Under the pieces are notes generated by a model that was not told where the DNA came from, searched no databases, and saw nothing but the letters and a program-made list of their open reading frames with translations. The position numbers and the translations under genes are program-made. Of a stretch of 64,000 nt of DNA, positions 50,600-62,220 are shown in pieces (the stretch's first letter is position 1; each line of letters opens with the position of its first letter). The DNA comes from Chaetorhynchus papuensis (lineage: Eukaryota > Chordata > Aves > Passeriformes > Rhipiduridae). The stretch is taken from assembly GCA_013396525.1 (NCBI GenBank), contig VWYX01001135.1, positions 181,833 through 245,832 of the forward strand, in the 5' to 3' direction.

Positions 50600-53500
50600 C
50601 TGCTCCCTCTGATTCACCCCAGAGAAGTGCATGGACAGAACATTTTGCACTTGTTGATTCATTATTAGTGGGCCTGACTCAGGCTCCTCCAGACTGTTAT
50701 GATCTGCAAGATGGAGACTTTGGGATACTTAAAACTTCTAGTTTTTACAGTTTGAAAAGATGGGGGAAAGCACTAATGACAGTCAGAATGAAGACTGTCT
50801 CTGGAGTTCTTCTTGGGTTTGTGTTTCTGGTTCTTACCTTTCCCTTCCTCTCATCTGTTGATAACTGTGCTGTCATTTCCTGTAATTCTCCACAAAATCC
50901 ATATGGCAATCCCTGAAAATGTAAAGGCAATTACAAAGAGAATCTAATAATAAGCAATAACAAAGATTAAAAAATACATTTTTTGTAAAAATAGTGTGCT
51001 GCTTCAGGTCGTCACCTCTAAAAGCTTTCCTGAATCTCTTCTATGTTGTTTGCCTTCCATCCAGGACTGAGTTATCCTGTTGCTGACTGAAAGGAGAACG
51101 AGCTGAGAGCAAATACCCAGGCAGTGTTTTCAGGGACATTTCTGCTCATTGGAGGGGACAGCCAAGACATTTGGCTATTTCACAGTGTTCCTCTCTGTTA
51201 CAAGTCGTGACTGGGGTCCAGTTATCTCTGGGCTGTCCCCTTCACACTTCCAGTGAGGGACCATGTCTGGCTCTAGAGGTCAATGAATCAATCAAGAATT
51301 CCCCCTTTTTTTCTCATCCCAGCAAGTGTTATCCTGCTCTTCTGCAAAGCCTGTAAGACTCTGTGGGGGTGGAAGGTGCTGTTTGTGAAACATGTGCTAT
51401 TCCTAAATTAGGTGATTGTGACATTAGCCTGCAAATTTTGCTCATGACAGATTTGGAAGGGATCTCACTTGTCTGTGTTTGTTGTGTCTGCCCACTGCCT
51501 CTTTATTTTACATTAAGGCTAAAATGTCTTTGGAGTGGAGACCATCTTCGTGCCCTGCTTTTACACAGCCTAGGGGAAAGGGATAGAAATTGTTTTTGCA
51601 TTACACAAAAGAAATCACCCACTGGGTTCCTGAGCTGCAAAAACATTAGAAGCAAGAGCAGTGGAATATGCAATCAAAGAGGTTTTCTCTTGGAAAAACC
51701 TACTGAACAGAGACATGGATATGAATCCTTAAAGCACATTTATTCCTTTATTAAATTTATTTGCATAAGAATGGATCCCCCTCATTATTAAGTTGTTACA
51801 TTTTTTTTCTTTATTCTCAATATTTGAGAATGTCTTTACAGAGCAATTAAATCTCAGCTCCACTGATTGCATCATCCACAGTTCACACACTGTGGTTTGA
51901 AGTTCCTGAGTCATTTTCTGACGTCAGTCTGAAGATAGAGCAACTGAATTGATTCAAGGGACTGATATTCCATGTACAGAATGTAAGTGGGAGCAGAGCT
52001 TGGTTCCCCTTCCACAGTACTCACCTTGACATGGCCTGAGTTAGGTTGAAAAAAAACGGCCTCTTTTGCCCTAATCTTTCCTTTTCAATTGGATTCTTCT
52101 GAAATTACATTTGCCCTCAAAATGTTATTTTATGTGTGCACAGCACTGCTTTTTTTTTTCACTTTACACACTAGCAAGCCTTAGATAACGTTGAATCACA
52201 CCTATCGTACTAAAAAAGGGCAATACTTTGGGAGCATCCTGCTCTCTTTGTACAGGTACCGGAGTTCTCCTGATGCTCCCACACTGACACAATTTGATGT
52301 TATGGAAAACATTACTTCCATCACATTTCAGATTGAATAGATTTAAAACCACAGTCAAGCAGAAGACTGAACAGATCCAGAACAGGGAGCAGAGCAGCCA
52401 ACACTGGACAGGCATTTCTAAACCAAGCCACTATTATTGCTCCATCTCAGAAGTCTGAGGGTGGAGCCCAGATTTTTCAGGTATTTGTGTCATGCCACAG
52501 AGCCCACTGGGACCCTTGGCACTTCACTACAGTACTTTACTGCCTTTAGACTATAATTTAGATACACTTCAGCATGACAGAAGACCACTGAGTGATCAGA
52601 AGGAATGTGAGCTTCCCTGTCCTTACCTCCTTCATGTGGACTCAAGCACCAGTGAATCCACTCACTAAATCAAGCCTGGTGCAGATCCCAGTTGAATACT
52701 CATCTTTTGGGGGAATTTTCTATGTTAAGTTCACTGTTCCAGATCACTGTGCTGCTGTTTGAGAAGCAGTGCCAGCATAAGGGGGTGGTGAGAAGGTCTA
52801 GGCAGAGCAAAGAGCCAGGGCAGAATGCATTTATATTGGACAGCAGCCCGAGCTAAAATGCTGCACCCAATTCCTATATGAATTGCTCAAGATTCAGCTT
52901 CTGCTAAATTATTTATATCTTTTTTTTTCCTTCTTCCTAAAGAACCTTGTACAAACTACAGCTCAAACTTTTTCCCCATCTCATGGATGATAAATTTCCC
53001 AGAATTCAGATTAGCCCTCTAACACTTTTCTAGTTAATGAAGGTGCTCTTTGAAGCATGGGACACAGCATGAAATTCCATGTGAAGCTGGATGCTGAGTC
53101 CTGGAGATACCATTTCCTCAATGACGTGGTTATGCTGGAGATTGCAAAGCTTATAGTCCCTTTCCCCAGTCAAAAGTCTTCTACCTGTTTATCCGATAAA
53201 AATTTGTCATTGCAGCCACAGGAGAAAGCTGGGACCTCTAAGTTCTTTTCAGCCTCATCGGTTCACATTTTTAAAGCATCACTGAATCATTTGTTCCTTA
53301 AAAAATTGTTTTAAGGCATTTACTTGCATGAAAAGAGCTCAGTAAAAGAGTAGAGGAATAGAAAGTCATTCTGTCACCTGCAGTGGCCTTCCCACAGACA
53401 GCTGGAGGGGTTGTTCATCCTGGTTGAGCTGTCACTGTATTTCCAAGGCAGGAGACCCAACCAGATGGGCTCAAACACCCATTTAAAGGACCTTCTTACA

Positions 53501-55065
53501 TGATGGCTTAACGAAAGGCAGCAGCTTCTCAGGTGAGCCAGACCAAGCCTAACTCAGCTGTTCTCTCACGCCATCCCTCTTCTACTGGACACTGCAAGTC
53601 TTAGTAGCATTTTCTTTGGATATCCCATTAATACTGTCTGGCTGGGAACTTGTGAGATGCCAACAAAATGCATGGGAATTGCAGTTTCACATTCAGGATT
53701 AAGAAGCTGCAGTGAGTCAGAGATGCAGTTGAGTTTATGAGTTAAATTTTTATTTCTCCTCACTGCCCAGACATCACAAGGAGGACATACCCCTCACTTT
53801 TTTTTTTTTTATTCCTGGCTTAACATCTCATTTTAATTCCAAGTTATGTGTTCAACTGCTACAAAAATTCTTATTCACTTGGAATTATCTGGCCTGCGTA
53901 GTTGTGAGCCGTCATTCCCCAGGTATTCTCAGCATAGAAAATTGACAGATAAAGGTGGTGGCAAGTCACAGGGTGACTCATTTGTATAAATACAGCCACT
54001 GCCGCTGTGACAAGCCTGGGCAGGGTTTCAATCCTGGCAATGTCTGTTTTCTCTTCAGCAAGAAACACTCAAGAACAAATTCCAAAAGAATCTCTGAATT
54101 GTGGGTTTTCTCTTACTAAGAGAACAATCAGGAAACAAACAATCCAAAAAAAGTTTCACATTTTCTGATATTGTTGGAATGCAGAATAATACTCAAATAT
54201 TCTTCAAGCCCTCATCTGCTCTGGTTGTCTTCATCATGTACATAGCAGAAAGAATTGGAGGCAAAAGAAGGCTCACCTCTTTTCTAAAACAAAAGATCTT
54301 CATTCTTCTTTTCTCATCTCCCACAAACCCCAGCACATTTGAAGGCTGAGTTCTGCTGCTTCTACCCACCTTCTGTTTTTCTAGACATTCATGTATTTTT
54401 ACCAGCTCTTGGGGTTCTATTGCAAGTCTCACCATTGGTTTATTGAAGTCCCAGCCTCTAAGATCATTTGACCACCTTTAATAAAAAATCAAGCAGCTAA
54501 AGAAGTGAACTACCAGAAGACATTGAACATCCTAATTTTTGCGGTAAAAGTAATTTATAAAGCAATTTTATTATATGTTAACCTTATTAATATTTGCGCC
54601 ATGCTAGAAACTCTGCCACATTGTCATAATACCTGTCCTAAACCCCACAAAATAGGTTTTGCCCCCTAAAAGGATTCTAAGGGGGACTAAGTTGAGACTG
54701 CATAGATTTGGTTTATTCTGTATTACACATAAATCCAATACTCAATCTTTAAAAGATGACTAAGATCTTAAAAAGTGACCAAAGGTGAAAAGGTAAAAAA
54801 GGCAACACAAAAAGTATATGGATGAACTGTTCCTCCATTTACCAATAAATTGTGAAAGATCAAACAGAAGTCTGAAGAAACCAAGGGAAAGCAGCATCAG
54901 ATGCTGCCTTCTGAAGGATTCAATGAATATCTTGGCACAAGCTGCAAGACAATGAAGAAGAATCAGTGAAAAGTGTAAAGTTGCATTTATTGTACCTTTT
55001 TGCACTACATGGCTTAGTTTGTAGCCCCACAAGTGGACAACTGAAAAGATAGACCATAAAATATA
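50600..55065. other. Non-genic stretch downstream of the coding exon
   Basis: About 4.5 kb with no gene, LTR or young CR1 recognised. It holds a T run near 53798-53811 and, on the minus strand, an 'aataaa' at 54991-54986 that could serve the 55727-56731 gene. Confidence 0.4.
54986..54991 (-). terminator. Candidate polyadenylation signal for the 334-codon gene
   Basis: The plus strand 'tttatt' gives AATAAA on the minus strand, about 740 bases past the stop codon. A variant ATTAAA lies nearer, at 55331-55326. Either could end the transcript; the sequence does not decide between them. Confidence 0.25.
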
Positions 55066-55215
55066 AGAAAATTGAGATTGAAGGACATTACAGATCATCT
55101 GGTCCTTGTGTGTGAATGAAGGATTAATTCATCTGAAAACATTCTTGGCAGGTGTTTGCCTAATGCATTATTAAAAATTTCAGTGACAGAGATTCCCATC
55201 TTGGTAAACAACATT
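55066..55215 (-). mobile_element. Ancient CR1 LINE 3'-end relic
   Basis: On the minus strand, 'caagatgggaatctctgtca' with 'ctgaaatttttaataatgca' is followed by 'ttaggcaaacacctgccaag'. Next come 'gaccagatgatctgtaatgt' and 'ccttcaatctcaattttctt'. These match the pattern of old CR1 tails ('...agacaaacacctgtcagg...gactagatgacct...ccttccagtc...'). It is heavily diverged and lies in what would be the 3'UTR or downstream flank of the neighbouring gene. Confidence 0.55.
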
Positions 55216-55726
55216 CTTCAGTGTTTGTTGTCCTTAAAAGATTTTCTCCTTTTCTGACTTGAATGTCTCCTGCTAAACTAACGCTAATTATTTTTTGTTC
55301 TGCCAACAGTAGATATGAAGATCTCTTTAATCTTTTTTTCTGAAACAATCTTGCCACATCTGAGAGTGGAAGGGCTGTATTCTCAGGAGCAAAAACCCCA
55401 GACACAGTACTTTCTACGTTCCTGGCTTTATCTTGATCCCTCCACCCAGTCCATAATCCATAGTTTTCCTGCATGGTCCATCTGTGTCTTGAAAAGTTAT
55501 ACTCCATGCTGGGCTCAGGATATTTGAGGCCTTTATAGTGTTGAGCAGAGTGGAATGTTATTTTCTCTGAGCCATTTGTTTGAGCATCTCAGAAATGACA
55601 AGAGCTGTTCAACAACATCCCCTTATTTTTACTTGGTGGTCTACTAATGTCTCCAGGCACTCTTCTGAAGACTTCTATCTAAGCAGTCATTCTGAAGCAT
55701 TTTTCTGGGCATCTGTGCTGTGAAAT

Positions 55727-56731
55727 TCAGTCATCATCCACCTGTATGATGTCTCCCAAGGCCATCCTTCGAATGGACTGCCTCCTCACAAGAGAGGCTT
55801 CATCCATTTCCCTTTGCTTTGCTCCTCGTTCCTTCTGCTTTTTGGACACGTTTTCAATGAGCTTGCTGGCATCGCTGAGGGCTTTTTGTGTCCGCTGACC
55901 TGCAGTTTTCTTTGTGCCTTCTCCCACACTTGGATCTGTGGCCTTTAAGGGTTCAGCTTTCCCGTGGTCTTCCTGCTGCTCTTTCGTGTGTCTTAATCTG
56001 AATCGGCGCCGAGAACCATTTTGGCAGGGATCAGGGATGCTGTCAGGGCTGATGGACTCTCCATGCACATCAGACACCTGGAGAGTGGGGATTAATGGCT
56101 TGCAGAGTGTCTTGGGAGCCTCCTCAGCACCTGCTTGTTTAGTCGACTTAGAGGTTGTCTCTGAAGGCAAAACAATTTGGATTTCTCCAAGGGGTTTGCT
56201 GCTTTTAGGGGGTAGGGGATCATCTTTGTTCTCCAGAGCAGCCTTCTCATTCAGCTTGATCTTTTGAAGGTTTCCCAGCTCCCCCTGAGCCAGATTCTTT
56301 ACCCGTTTCACATGGGGCTCATTGTGGATGGAGCTGATCACCATCAGCTTCTGGGCAGCCATTTGGGCTTCTCTCTGGATGCTCATAATCTTTTGGAGCT
56401 GGGCTTCTTTTACTTCCACAGGGATCTCCAGAGGGGCCAACTTCACTGGCCTCTTCAGGGTGACATTCTCTGTGCTACACAACTCATTTGCACGATGCAG
56501 GCTGGGAGACAAAACTCCCTCGTTTTTCATATTTTCTGGCCACAATTTTTTCTCTCCTTGGCATAGCCTCTTCTCTGAAATCCTTGGAGAAGGAGGCTGG
56601 AGACCAAGGTTTCTAGGTTCACTTCCTGGCTTCCCTCCTGGCAAGAGGAACACTGGATTTTTATCAGGCTGCAGGTTCACAATCGTGACTTCACTGACAG
56701 TGCAGTTGTATTTGGGCTTTTCTTCAGCCAT
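55727..56731 (-). CDS. Uncharacterised basic 334-residue protein (complete coding exon)
   Basis: This is the one clear protein-coding frame: 334 codons from ATG to TGA, intact, in DNA where other frames rarely pass 150. It begins MAEEKPKYNCTVSEVTIVNL and ends QVDDD. There is no signal peptide or membrane segment, so I expect an intracellular protein. Residues about 94-135 (after LKRPVKLAPLEIP) are a charged, glutamine-rich predicted helix containing KEAQLQKIMSIQREAQMAAQ. The middle is proline/serine-rich and probably disordered. A basic stretch RRRFRLRH lies at 241-248, and residues 285-325 are another Lys/Arg-rich helix with RRQSIRR at 316-322, a possible basophilic-kinase site. The start is 9 bases inside the exon and has G at +4; an overlapping out-of-frame ATG precedes it. 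Upstream exons are presumably untranslated. I do not recognise the family. Confidence 0.88.
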   Translation of the reverse strand: MAEEKPKYNCTVSEVTIVNLQPDKNPVFLLPGGKPGSEPRNLGLQPPSPRISEKRLCQGEKKLWPENMKNEGVLSPSLHRANELCSTENVTLKRPVKLAPLEIPVEVKEAQLQKIMSIQREAQMAAQKLMVISSIHNEPHVKRVKNLAQGELGNLQKIKLNEKAALENKDDPLPPKSSKPLGEIQIVLPSETTSKSTKQAGAEEAPKTLCKPLIPTLQVSDVHGESISPDSIPDPCQNGSRRRFRLRHTKEQQEDHGKAEPLKATDPSVGEGTKKTAGQRTQKALSDASKLIENVSKKQKERGAKQREMDEASLVRRQSIRRMALGDIIQVDDD

Positions 56732-56740
56732 TGGGGCATT

Positions 56741-56758
56741 CTGAAAGAAAACAAACAG
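56741..56758 (-). other. 3' splice site (acceptor) of the coding exon
   Basis: On the minus strand 'ctgtttgttttctttcag' is a strong polypyrimidine tract and AG, with the exon starting at 56740 (AATGCCCCA before the ATG). It shows that the coding exon is spliced to an upstream exon at higher coordinates and argues against a processed retrogene. Confidence 0.75.
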
Positions 56759-58798
56759 ATGTGGAGATCACTATCCTACAGTGTATTAATCCTCAGTTAG
56801 GTTTCCTTGCAAGGTTTGGAAGTTTGAAAAGAGTGAAAACTTTGTGTCTCTTGAAGTGTACTCCTCATAACCTTAAATCCTAATCACTGTTCTCCTTAAG
56901 CTGCCTCGCCCCAGGGTAAAACAAAATAAAGGGCAAATTTAGTCTCCATATCTGGACAACAAATTAACCTGACAGCTGAGGAATCAGGGCTTGTCTCCTC
57001 CATGTCTGTCACCAGTGCAACTCAAACATTACCATTCCTCTTCCTACTCTGTCCCAAATATTGAGAGTCCTTCCTAAGCAGTGACCAGCGCCAGACTGTA
57101 CACTACGCTTGCTAATTTAAAGGAAGTTTAGGGTCTCTAAAACACATGGAAAATACCAGAGAATATATGTTAATTTGGGGAAGCTCCTAGTTGAGGCTTA
57201 GGCATGAGGTCCTTCTCTTTTCCTCTGACATTCTGTAATGTGGACTTTGGCATATACTGACATGTGCTTTACAGGGTAGGGAAAGTATCTTCATCCCCAC
57301 CAAAATTCTGCCTAGTTTCACAAGGTACTTTTCCATAAAGAACAGACTATCAAACTGATAATGGTTTTGCTTGTGTCAATGGAAAATACCTTGAAATGTG
57401 CCAAGATGCTGTTCAGAATACTGTGGATATTGTTCAGTTTCAAAAATAGCGCTTCTGGGGTATTAACTAAAGACAGGGCTAAATGGCAGATGTGGCAAAC
57501 CTGGAGTTATTTATTTGCCACTGTTCAGAGAAACTTTACGTCATGGTTGGGAAATAATATAAGAATCAGTAATCATTATTTTCAATAATATAAGAATCTC
57601 ATGGTAAACAGGCCTCTGATGTTCAACTTTCTAGTCCTGCATAGGCAGTGACAAGCTCGTGGGCAGCATCAGGAGATGGGCTCTGTTCCTGCTTCTGCCC
57701 AAACAAGGAAGTCCTCTCCCCTAAGGTACCTTTTCCATTCCCGCTCTGGTTTCTGTACAGACTATACATTTTATGCGACAGACAAAAACAATATTCTTGG
57801 CTGTATCTCAGACTTCTAGGCAATATTATCACAAAGATATTTTATTAAGTTATAGTATTAACCTGCTTTTCATCTGACAAACAAAGAACATGAGCTCCTT
57901 TCATCTCATCTAATTAAGTCTGTATTGTTAATTCCTGTTCACTGTTATCAGTGGGATTTTTTTTTTTTGGTTTAAGTACCCAAGCTTAGTATCATTGTAA
58001 ATAAAAATTATACTTGTCTTGCCCTTTCTGCGTCTTTCTCTTTTCCAGGAAAATACTTATGTCTGCCCATGACTCTGTAAATGTGAAATGAAATAACATA
58101 AACATAAATAAACCCTTGTCCTAAGATGTAGGCATATAAATCAGTGGGACTGAATGAAAGTTGTAATGCAAATGGAGGTATGGGAGTGGAAATGAAGAAA
58201 AGATAAGCAATGTAGTAACAAATTATTGACATTTTGGAAAAGATTTTAATTAAAAAGCCTTTTATTTGCCTTTAAAAATCTGGTACCCATCTAAAACCCA
58301 GCCACCTAGCCAAGCCTATAGAACAACCTGCCTAAGTAATCTATCTTTCTCCTCATGACCACTTTTTGTTCTCCTGCTGGTTTCAGAAAAGTGACCAAGG
58401 GATTGGTCCATTCTCTGCTGCACTCTTCTGAGGAAAACTCAGACAAGTTAAGAAGGCTTGGAGAAATCGTACACACCACCTAAATCTGATTTTAGTCCTA
58501 ATGTTAATCCACTTAAACCCCATCCAAGGCTAACGTGCAAGATAAGCTGCATCCTCTGTCCTCATGCACACATTACCCAATACCTTCCAGAAATGTCCAT
58601 CTGCTATGTATATCCTCCCACTTAAAATTTAATTAAGTAATTGGCCCAATCTTGTGTGGGTAATTGCTCTGTGCCTAAAATTCCCTTTGCAGCCAATGAG
58701 AGACTCATGCAAAGAATGACTGCTTCAGGTTCTCTGGATCAAAGTATTATGATAGTGGTATTATCAAAGGGACCACCAGCCTTTATTTAGAAACCACA
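56759..58798. other. Non-genic stretch, presumed intron or 5' flank of the 334-codon gene
   Basis: No upstream exon could be identified. AT-rich, with a T run near 57957-57968. No repeat family recognised. Confidence 0.4.
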
Positions 58799-58845
58799 TG
58801 TAATTTATGTAATTTATGTAATTTATGTAATTCATGTAATTTAAA
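58799..58845. repeat. Minisatellite-like tandem repeat, 9-base unit
   Basis: The unit taatttatg recurs about five times, the later copies with a c-for-t change ('taattcatg') and a truncated end. Confidence 0.9.
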
Positions 58846-59649
58846 CACTTTCTTTCCCAGTCTCAGCTTGCTGATCCTTCTGATATAAACTGCACAGTAA
58901 CGGGACAGCAGAAATAGAAGGGTCACAGTACATCACCACTAGTTAACTAAATTTATTGTATGCCCAGCGGCAAATTGGCGTGGAGTGGTTTCAGATCTAG
59001 GAAACTTGGTGTCCCCCATAAACAGGAATCTGATGTCCTTCTAAAGCCATCTTAGTACCCAGACTGGATGGTACTCAGAGAGAGGTGCTTCTACTAGTTT
59101 TAATTCTTTTTGATTTCAGGACTCTGCTCAGTGCAGAGCAATAAACACTTGATTATAGGCTGAAAGTGAGATTTGGAAGAGTCTTACAGAAACCTTGCTC
59201 ATCAGCCTGATGACTGGATCAAGAGAAGGCACTGAGCTGAGTAGTGTCTAGTATTGGTCCTCGCCTCTGTTGTTCTACATCTGACAAAATCAGACAGATA
59301 CAAAGCAGCCTCAGGCACCCTGAGGTGTCCTATTTGCATGCACCTGGCAGAAATGGGGAACCAAAGTGAGCCAAGCACATAGCATGTGTTTAGATAACCT
59401 GACAACCAGCTGGACTTCAGCCAGGAAGTCAATCTGTCAGCAGGGAAAAGCAGCGGGTTGTTGTGCTGCCACAAAGCTCTGCAGGGCTCCAGATCCAAAC
59501 CACTATTTCATGCACGTCACTTCCCCGTATGGCTCCAAAACACATCGCCAATTCGGTCCTGCCGTGGATATACTCGCCAGGAGGTAATATTTGGTTGGTA
59601 GCATTCATGATTATAGATACATCATGATTGAAGGGAGTCCTTTAAAAAT
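58846..59649. other. Non-genic stretch
   Basis: Nothing recognised; opposing open frames near 59202-59587 are under 100 codons. Confidence 0.45.
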
Positions 59650-59790
59650 CTTAAAGTATTCAAGGTCAGGTTGGATGGAGCTTTGAGCAATCTGGTCTAG
59701 TGGAAGGTGTCCTTATCCGTGGCAGGGGGCTTGGAATTAGCTTATCTTGAAGGTCCCTTCCAACCCAAACCATTCTTTTATTCTCTGATC
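59650..59790 (+). mobile_element. CR1 LINE 3'-end fragment
   Basis: Reads 'gtattcaaggtcaggttgga', 'tggagctttgagcaatctgg', 'ggaaggtgtccttatccgtg' and 'cttccaacccaaaccattct' to 'ttattctctga'. About 140 bases, of the 'ggaaggtgtccctg' group. Confidence 0.93.
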
Positions 59791-59909
59791 TTTGTTTCCT
59801 TTAAAAATCCCTGTTTTCTTAGTCACCTTCGTAAGGTTTCCTCTCCTTGTTCAATGAAACCAAATTTATAGTGCATTTCATAAGAGTTAAAAGAAAAAAA
59901 AAGCAAACG

Positions 59910-59940
59910 TACACACACACATACACACACACATACACAC
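59910..59940. repeat. (CA)n microsatellite with regular interruptions
   Basis: Runs of AC broken twice by 'at' ten to twelve bases apart ('cacatacacacacacacata'), followed by an A run. Interrupted arrays like this are usually fairly stable. Confidence 0.9.
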
Positions 59941-61607
59941 AAAAAAAACACCACCACTCTAAATCCCAAACTCTTCCTATACAATAAAAAGCTTTAATCT
60001 CATTGCTACAGGATAATCTGTAGTGATAAGCAGATGTTACACAACTCTGATGCTTTCCCTTCCCATCATCACTTGTATCAATTGATTGCTGCAGTTCAAA
60101 GGGGAGGACAGAAATACCTAAGAAAGGAAGTTCACAGATCAAATCCTCCAGCTTATCTGGCTGAAAGCTTCTCCCAGAGTGGATTTAATTTTAGTTCAGT
60201 TCCAAAATAAACACCAAGCCTTCAGTGTGCCTTAATTCTCCATGTGGTGCCTGAAGCCCTGCCACTGAAAACCCCTCTGGCATGTGGAGATCCATTACAC
60301 ATTCTGTCATTCATCAGGGGAGAGAAACAATTCAGTTTAAATATCTAGGGATGAATGGCTTTGCTTCCACTGCAGATTATGTATGTACAGTAAATAGCTC
60401 AGGTCACCATGAATGAACAATGCAGCAAACAGAGCCAGCACTTGACTAGTTCCCAGAAAAGCCTTAAATATGCAGCCTTGCAGTTTGTCAGATGGCATAA
60501 TTATCACACCTGCAATGTCAGGGACTTACATCATCGTTTGCTGTGCTAGAAAAATTTAAGTTATATTGCCTGTGAGCCAGTGAGTCTGAGGAGGTCAGAG
60601 GGTCCCTTGGGCTGGGGAAGATAAAACATAACCATGTTCATAATCATCAGTACTGAACACAGTGCTAACATCACACCTGGCTGTCTTGGATCCCAAAACA
60701 AACAGGTACCAATATGGACTGAGTACAGGGACTCCATACAAATAAATTCCTGCTGTGTTTCCTCAGTGGAGGACCCAGAGATTGTGCGTCCTACTGACAC
60801 AACTCCCTTTGCACCACTGGTGTCTTAAAACAGCAATGGCAACAAGAAGAGTTTCAAAACAGAACAAAGAAAAGATATTTGAGTGGTCTGAAAACCAGCT
60901 CATTATCAGAGAATCTGTTTCAAATCCCTTTTCCACCACAAGCTGTTCTTGGGATGGCAGGGAAGATGTTTTGTCCCTCCCTGACTGTGTTTTTCACCTG
61001 TAAATTTGTACTGACTCCATCTCCTGAACCATAGGGCACTAGAGAGCATAAGCTGCTCAGCAACAGGAACTTGCATTAGTTTGAAATGAAGTTACATTCG
61101 TTTCCAAAATAGCTTCCAAAATAGGTTCAATTCCAGATATCTTAATTTTCAAAAAACAAGTGCTCTAAAAAAGGTGGTATCTGTTGAATCATCAAAGACT
61201 GAAAGAATCTATAATCACTTGAAAATTATGTCAAGTACAAGTTTTGCTTGTAGAAGACTTGTTCTTACATTATGGGTTTTATTTTGTGGGTGAGTGAAGG
61301 TTTGGGGCATAACCTAGTATTTGCAATCATTAATCTGAAAGAATGCTTTGTGAAAACATTTAAAATTTGTTCATAAAATTTGGGGGATCGTAAGAGGAAT
61401 CATCAGACTTTATACAATTTAGAACACTCTTAATTCCTAATGCTATTATTACTTTAATAGCTCCTCCCTGAATTCATGAGGAGACCAGCTTGAATTCTAG
61501 GAAACGCACAGCAGATTGTCCCTTGCAGACACACTCAATTTCCAAACCATGGAGTCTCCAGACTTCCCATATGCCTCCCAAGTTTTACTGAGCGACCTCT
61601 GTCTAGG
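59941..61607. other. Non-genic stretch
   Basis: No gene or repeat recognised. Confidence 0.5.
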
Positions 61608-62220
61608 TGTTACAGTGAGCCAGCCCATTAGAGAAATATCTAAAATGGGCTGGATTTCAGCATCCAAAACGCCACAGACCGAAGATGCATCCCCGTGGGG
61701 TGCAGCCTCCTGTTTCTGGATTTTTTCCCGGGTGCCTGATGCCTATTTATAAGGTTAATTGACTATGCATCAGGTCTGGGACCCTCTGATATCAGGAATT
61801 CGAAATTGCCTCTGTTGTCCTTGTTCCTCCCCTGTTCGTTTCCTATTTGCCAAATGTCAGTATTCCATCACTCTCCCATTGGCTCGTCTCCTCGCCCGGC
61901 CCCCCCGGTCACGAGCGGGATAAAAGACCCGGGCAAGAGGCGATCTGTCGCCATTCTGGAGCTGGGTATAAGTTGTTATGTTATGTTTTTCCTCTGTGAG
62001 GAATAAAGTTTTATAAATACCAGCCTCGGTGGTCCGCTTCTGCCTGACCTTCGTAGCAGTGAAGATACCGCTTGCCTAGAAACAGAGCCCCGGGACCGAG
62101 AGGTCTGAGCCAGCCCATCTCCTATTACTCTGGCTAAAATCTCTTATAGGAGCTGCCGAGGCAAGGAGAAGGTATCCCCGCAAACCGAGACCCCAGGGCA
62201 ACGATATCTTGGGAAGCTTC
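61608..62220 (+). mobile_element. GC-rich solo LTR of an endogenous retrovirus
   Basis: The plus strand shows a full LTR layout: a CCAAT-box context 'cccattggctcg' (61876-61887), a GC-rich stretch, a TATA box 'gataaaag' (61919-61926) and a likely R region. An 'aataaa' signal at 62002-62007 is followed by a GC-rich U5 containing 'gcctcggtggtccgcttctg'. GC content is far above the surroundings. I placed the 5' end at 'tgttacag' (61608) and the 3' end near 62220; both are estimates, as I found no clear target duplication. No primer-binding site or coding sequence follows, so it is a solo LTR. It resembles avian beta- or gamma-like LTRs but I cannot name the family. Confidence 0.68.

Noticed and set aside
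56322..56744. 141-codon plus-strand open frame opposite the coding exon
   Set aside because: Antisense shadow of the 334-codon gene, with hydrophobic composition typical of such shadows.
59910..59940. Regularly interrupted CA repeat as a possible structured element
   Set aside because: Explained as an ordinary imperfect microsatellite.
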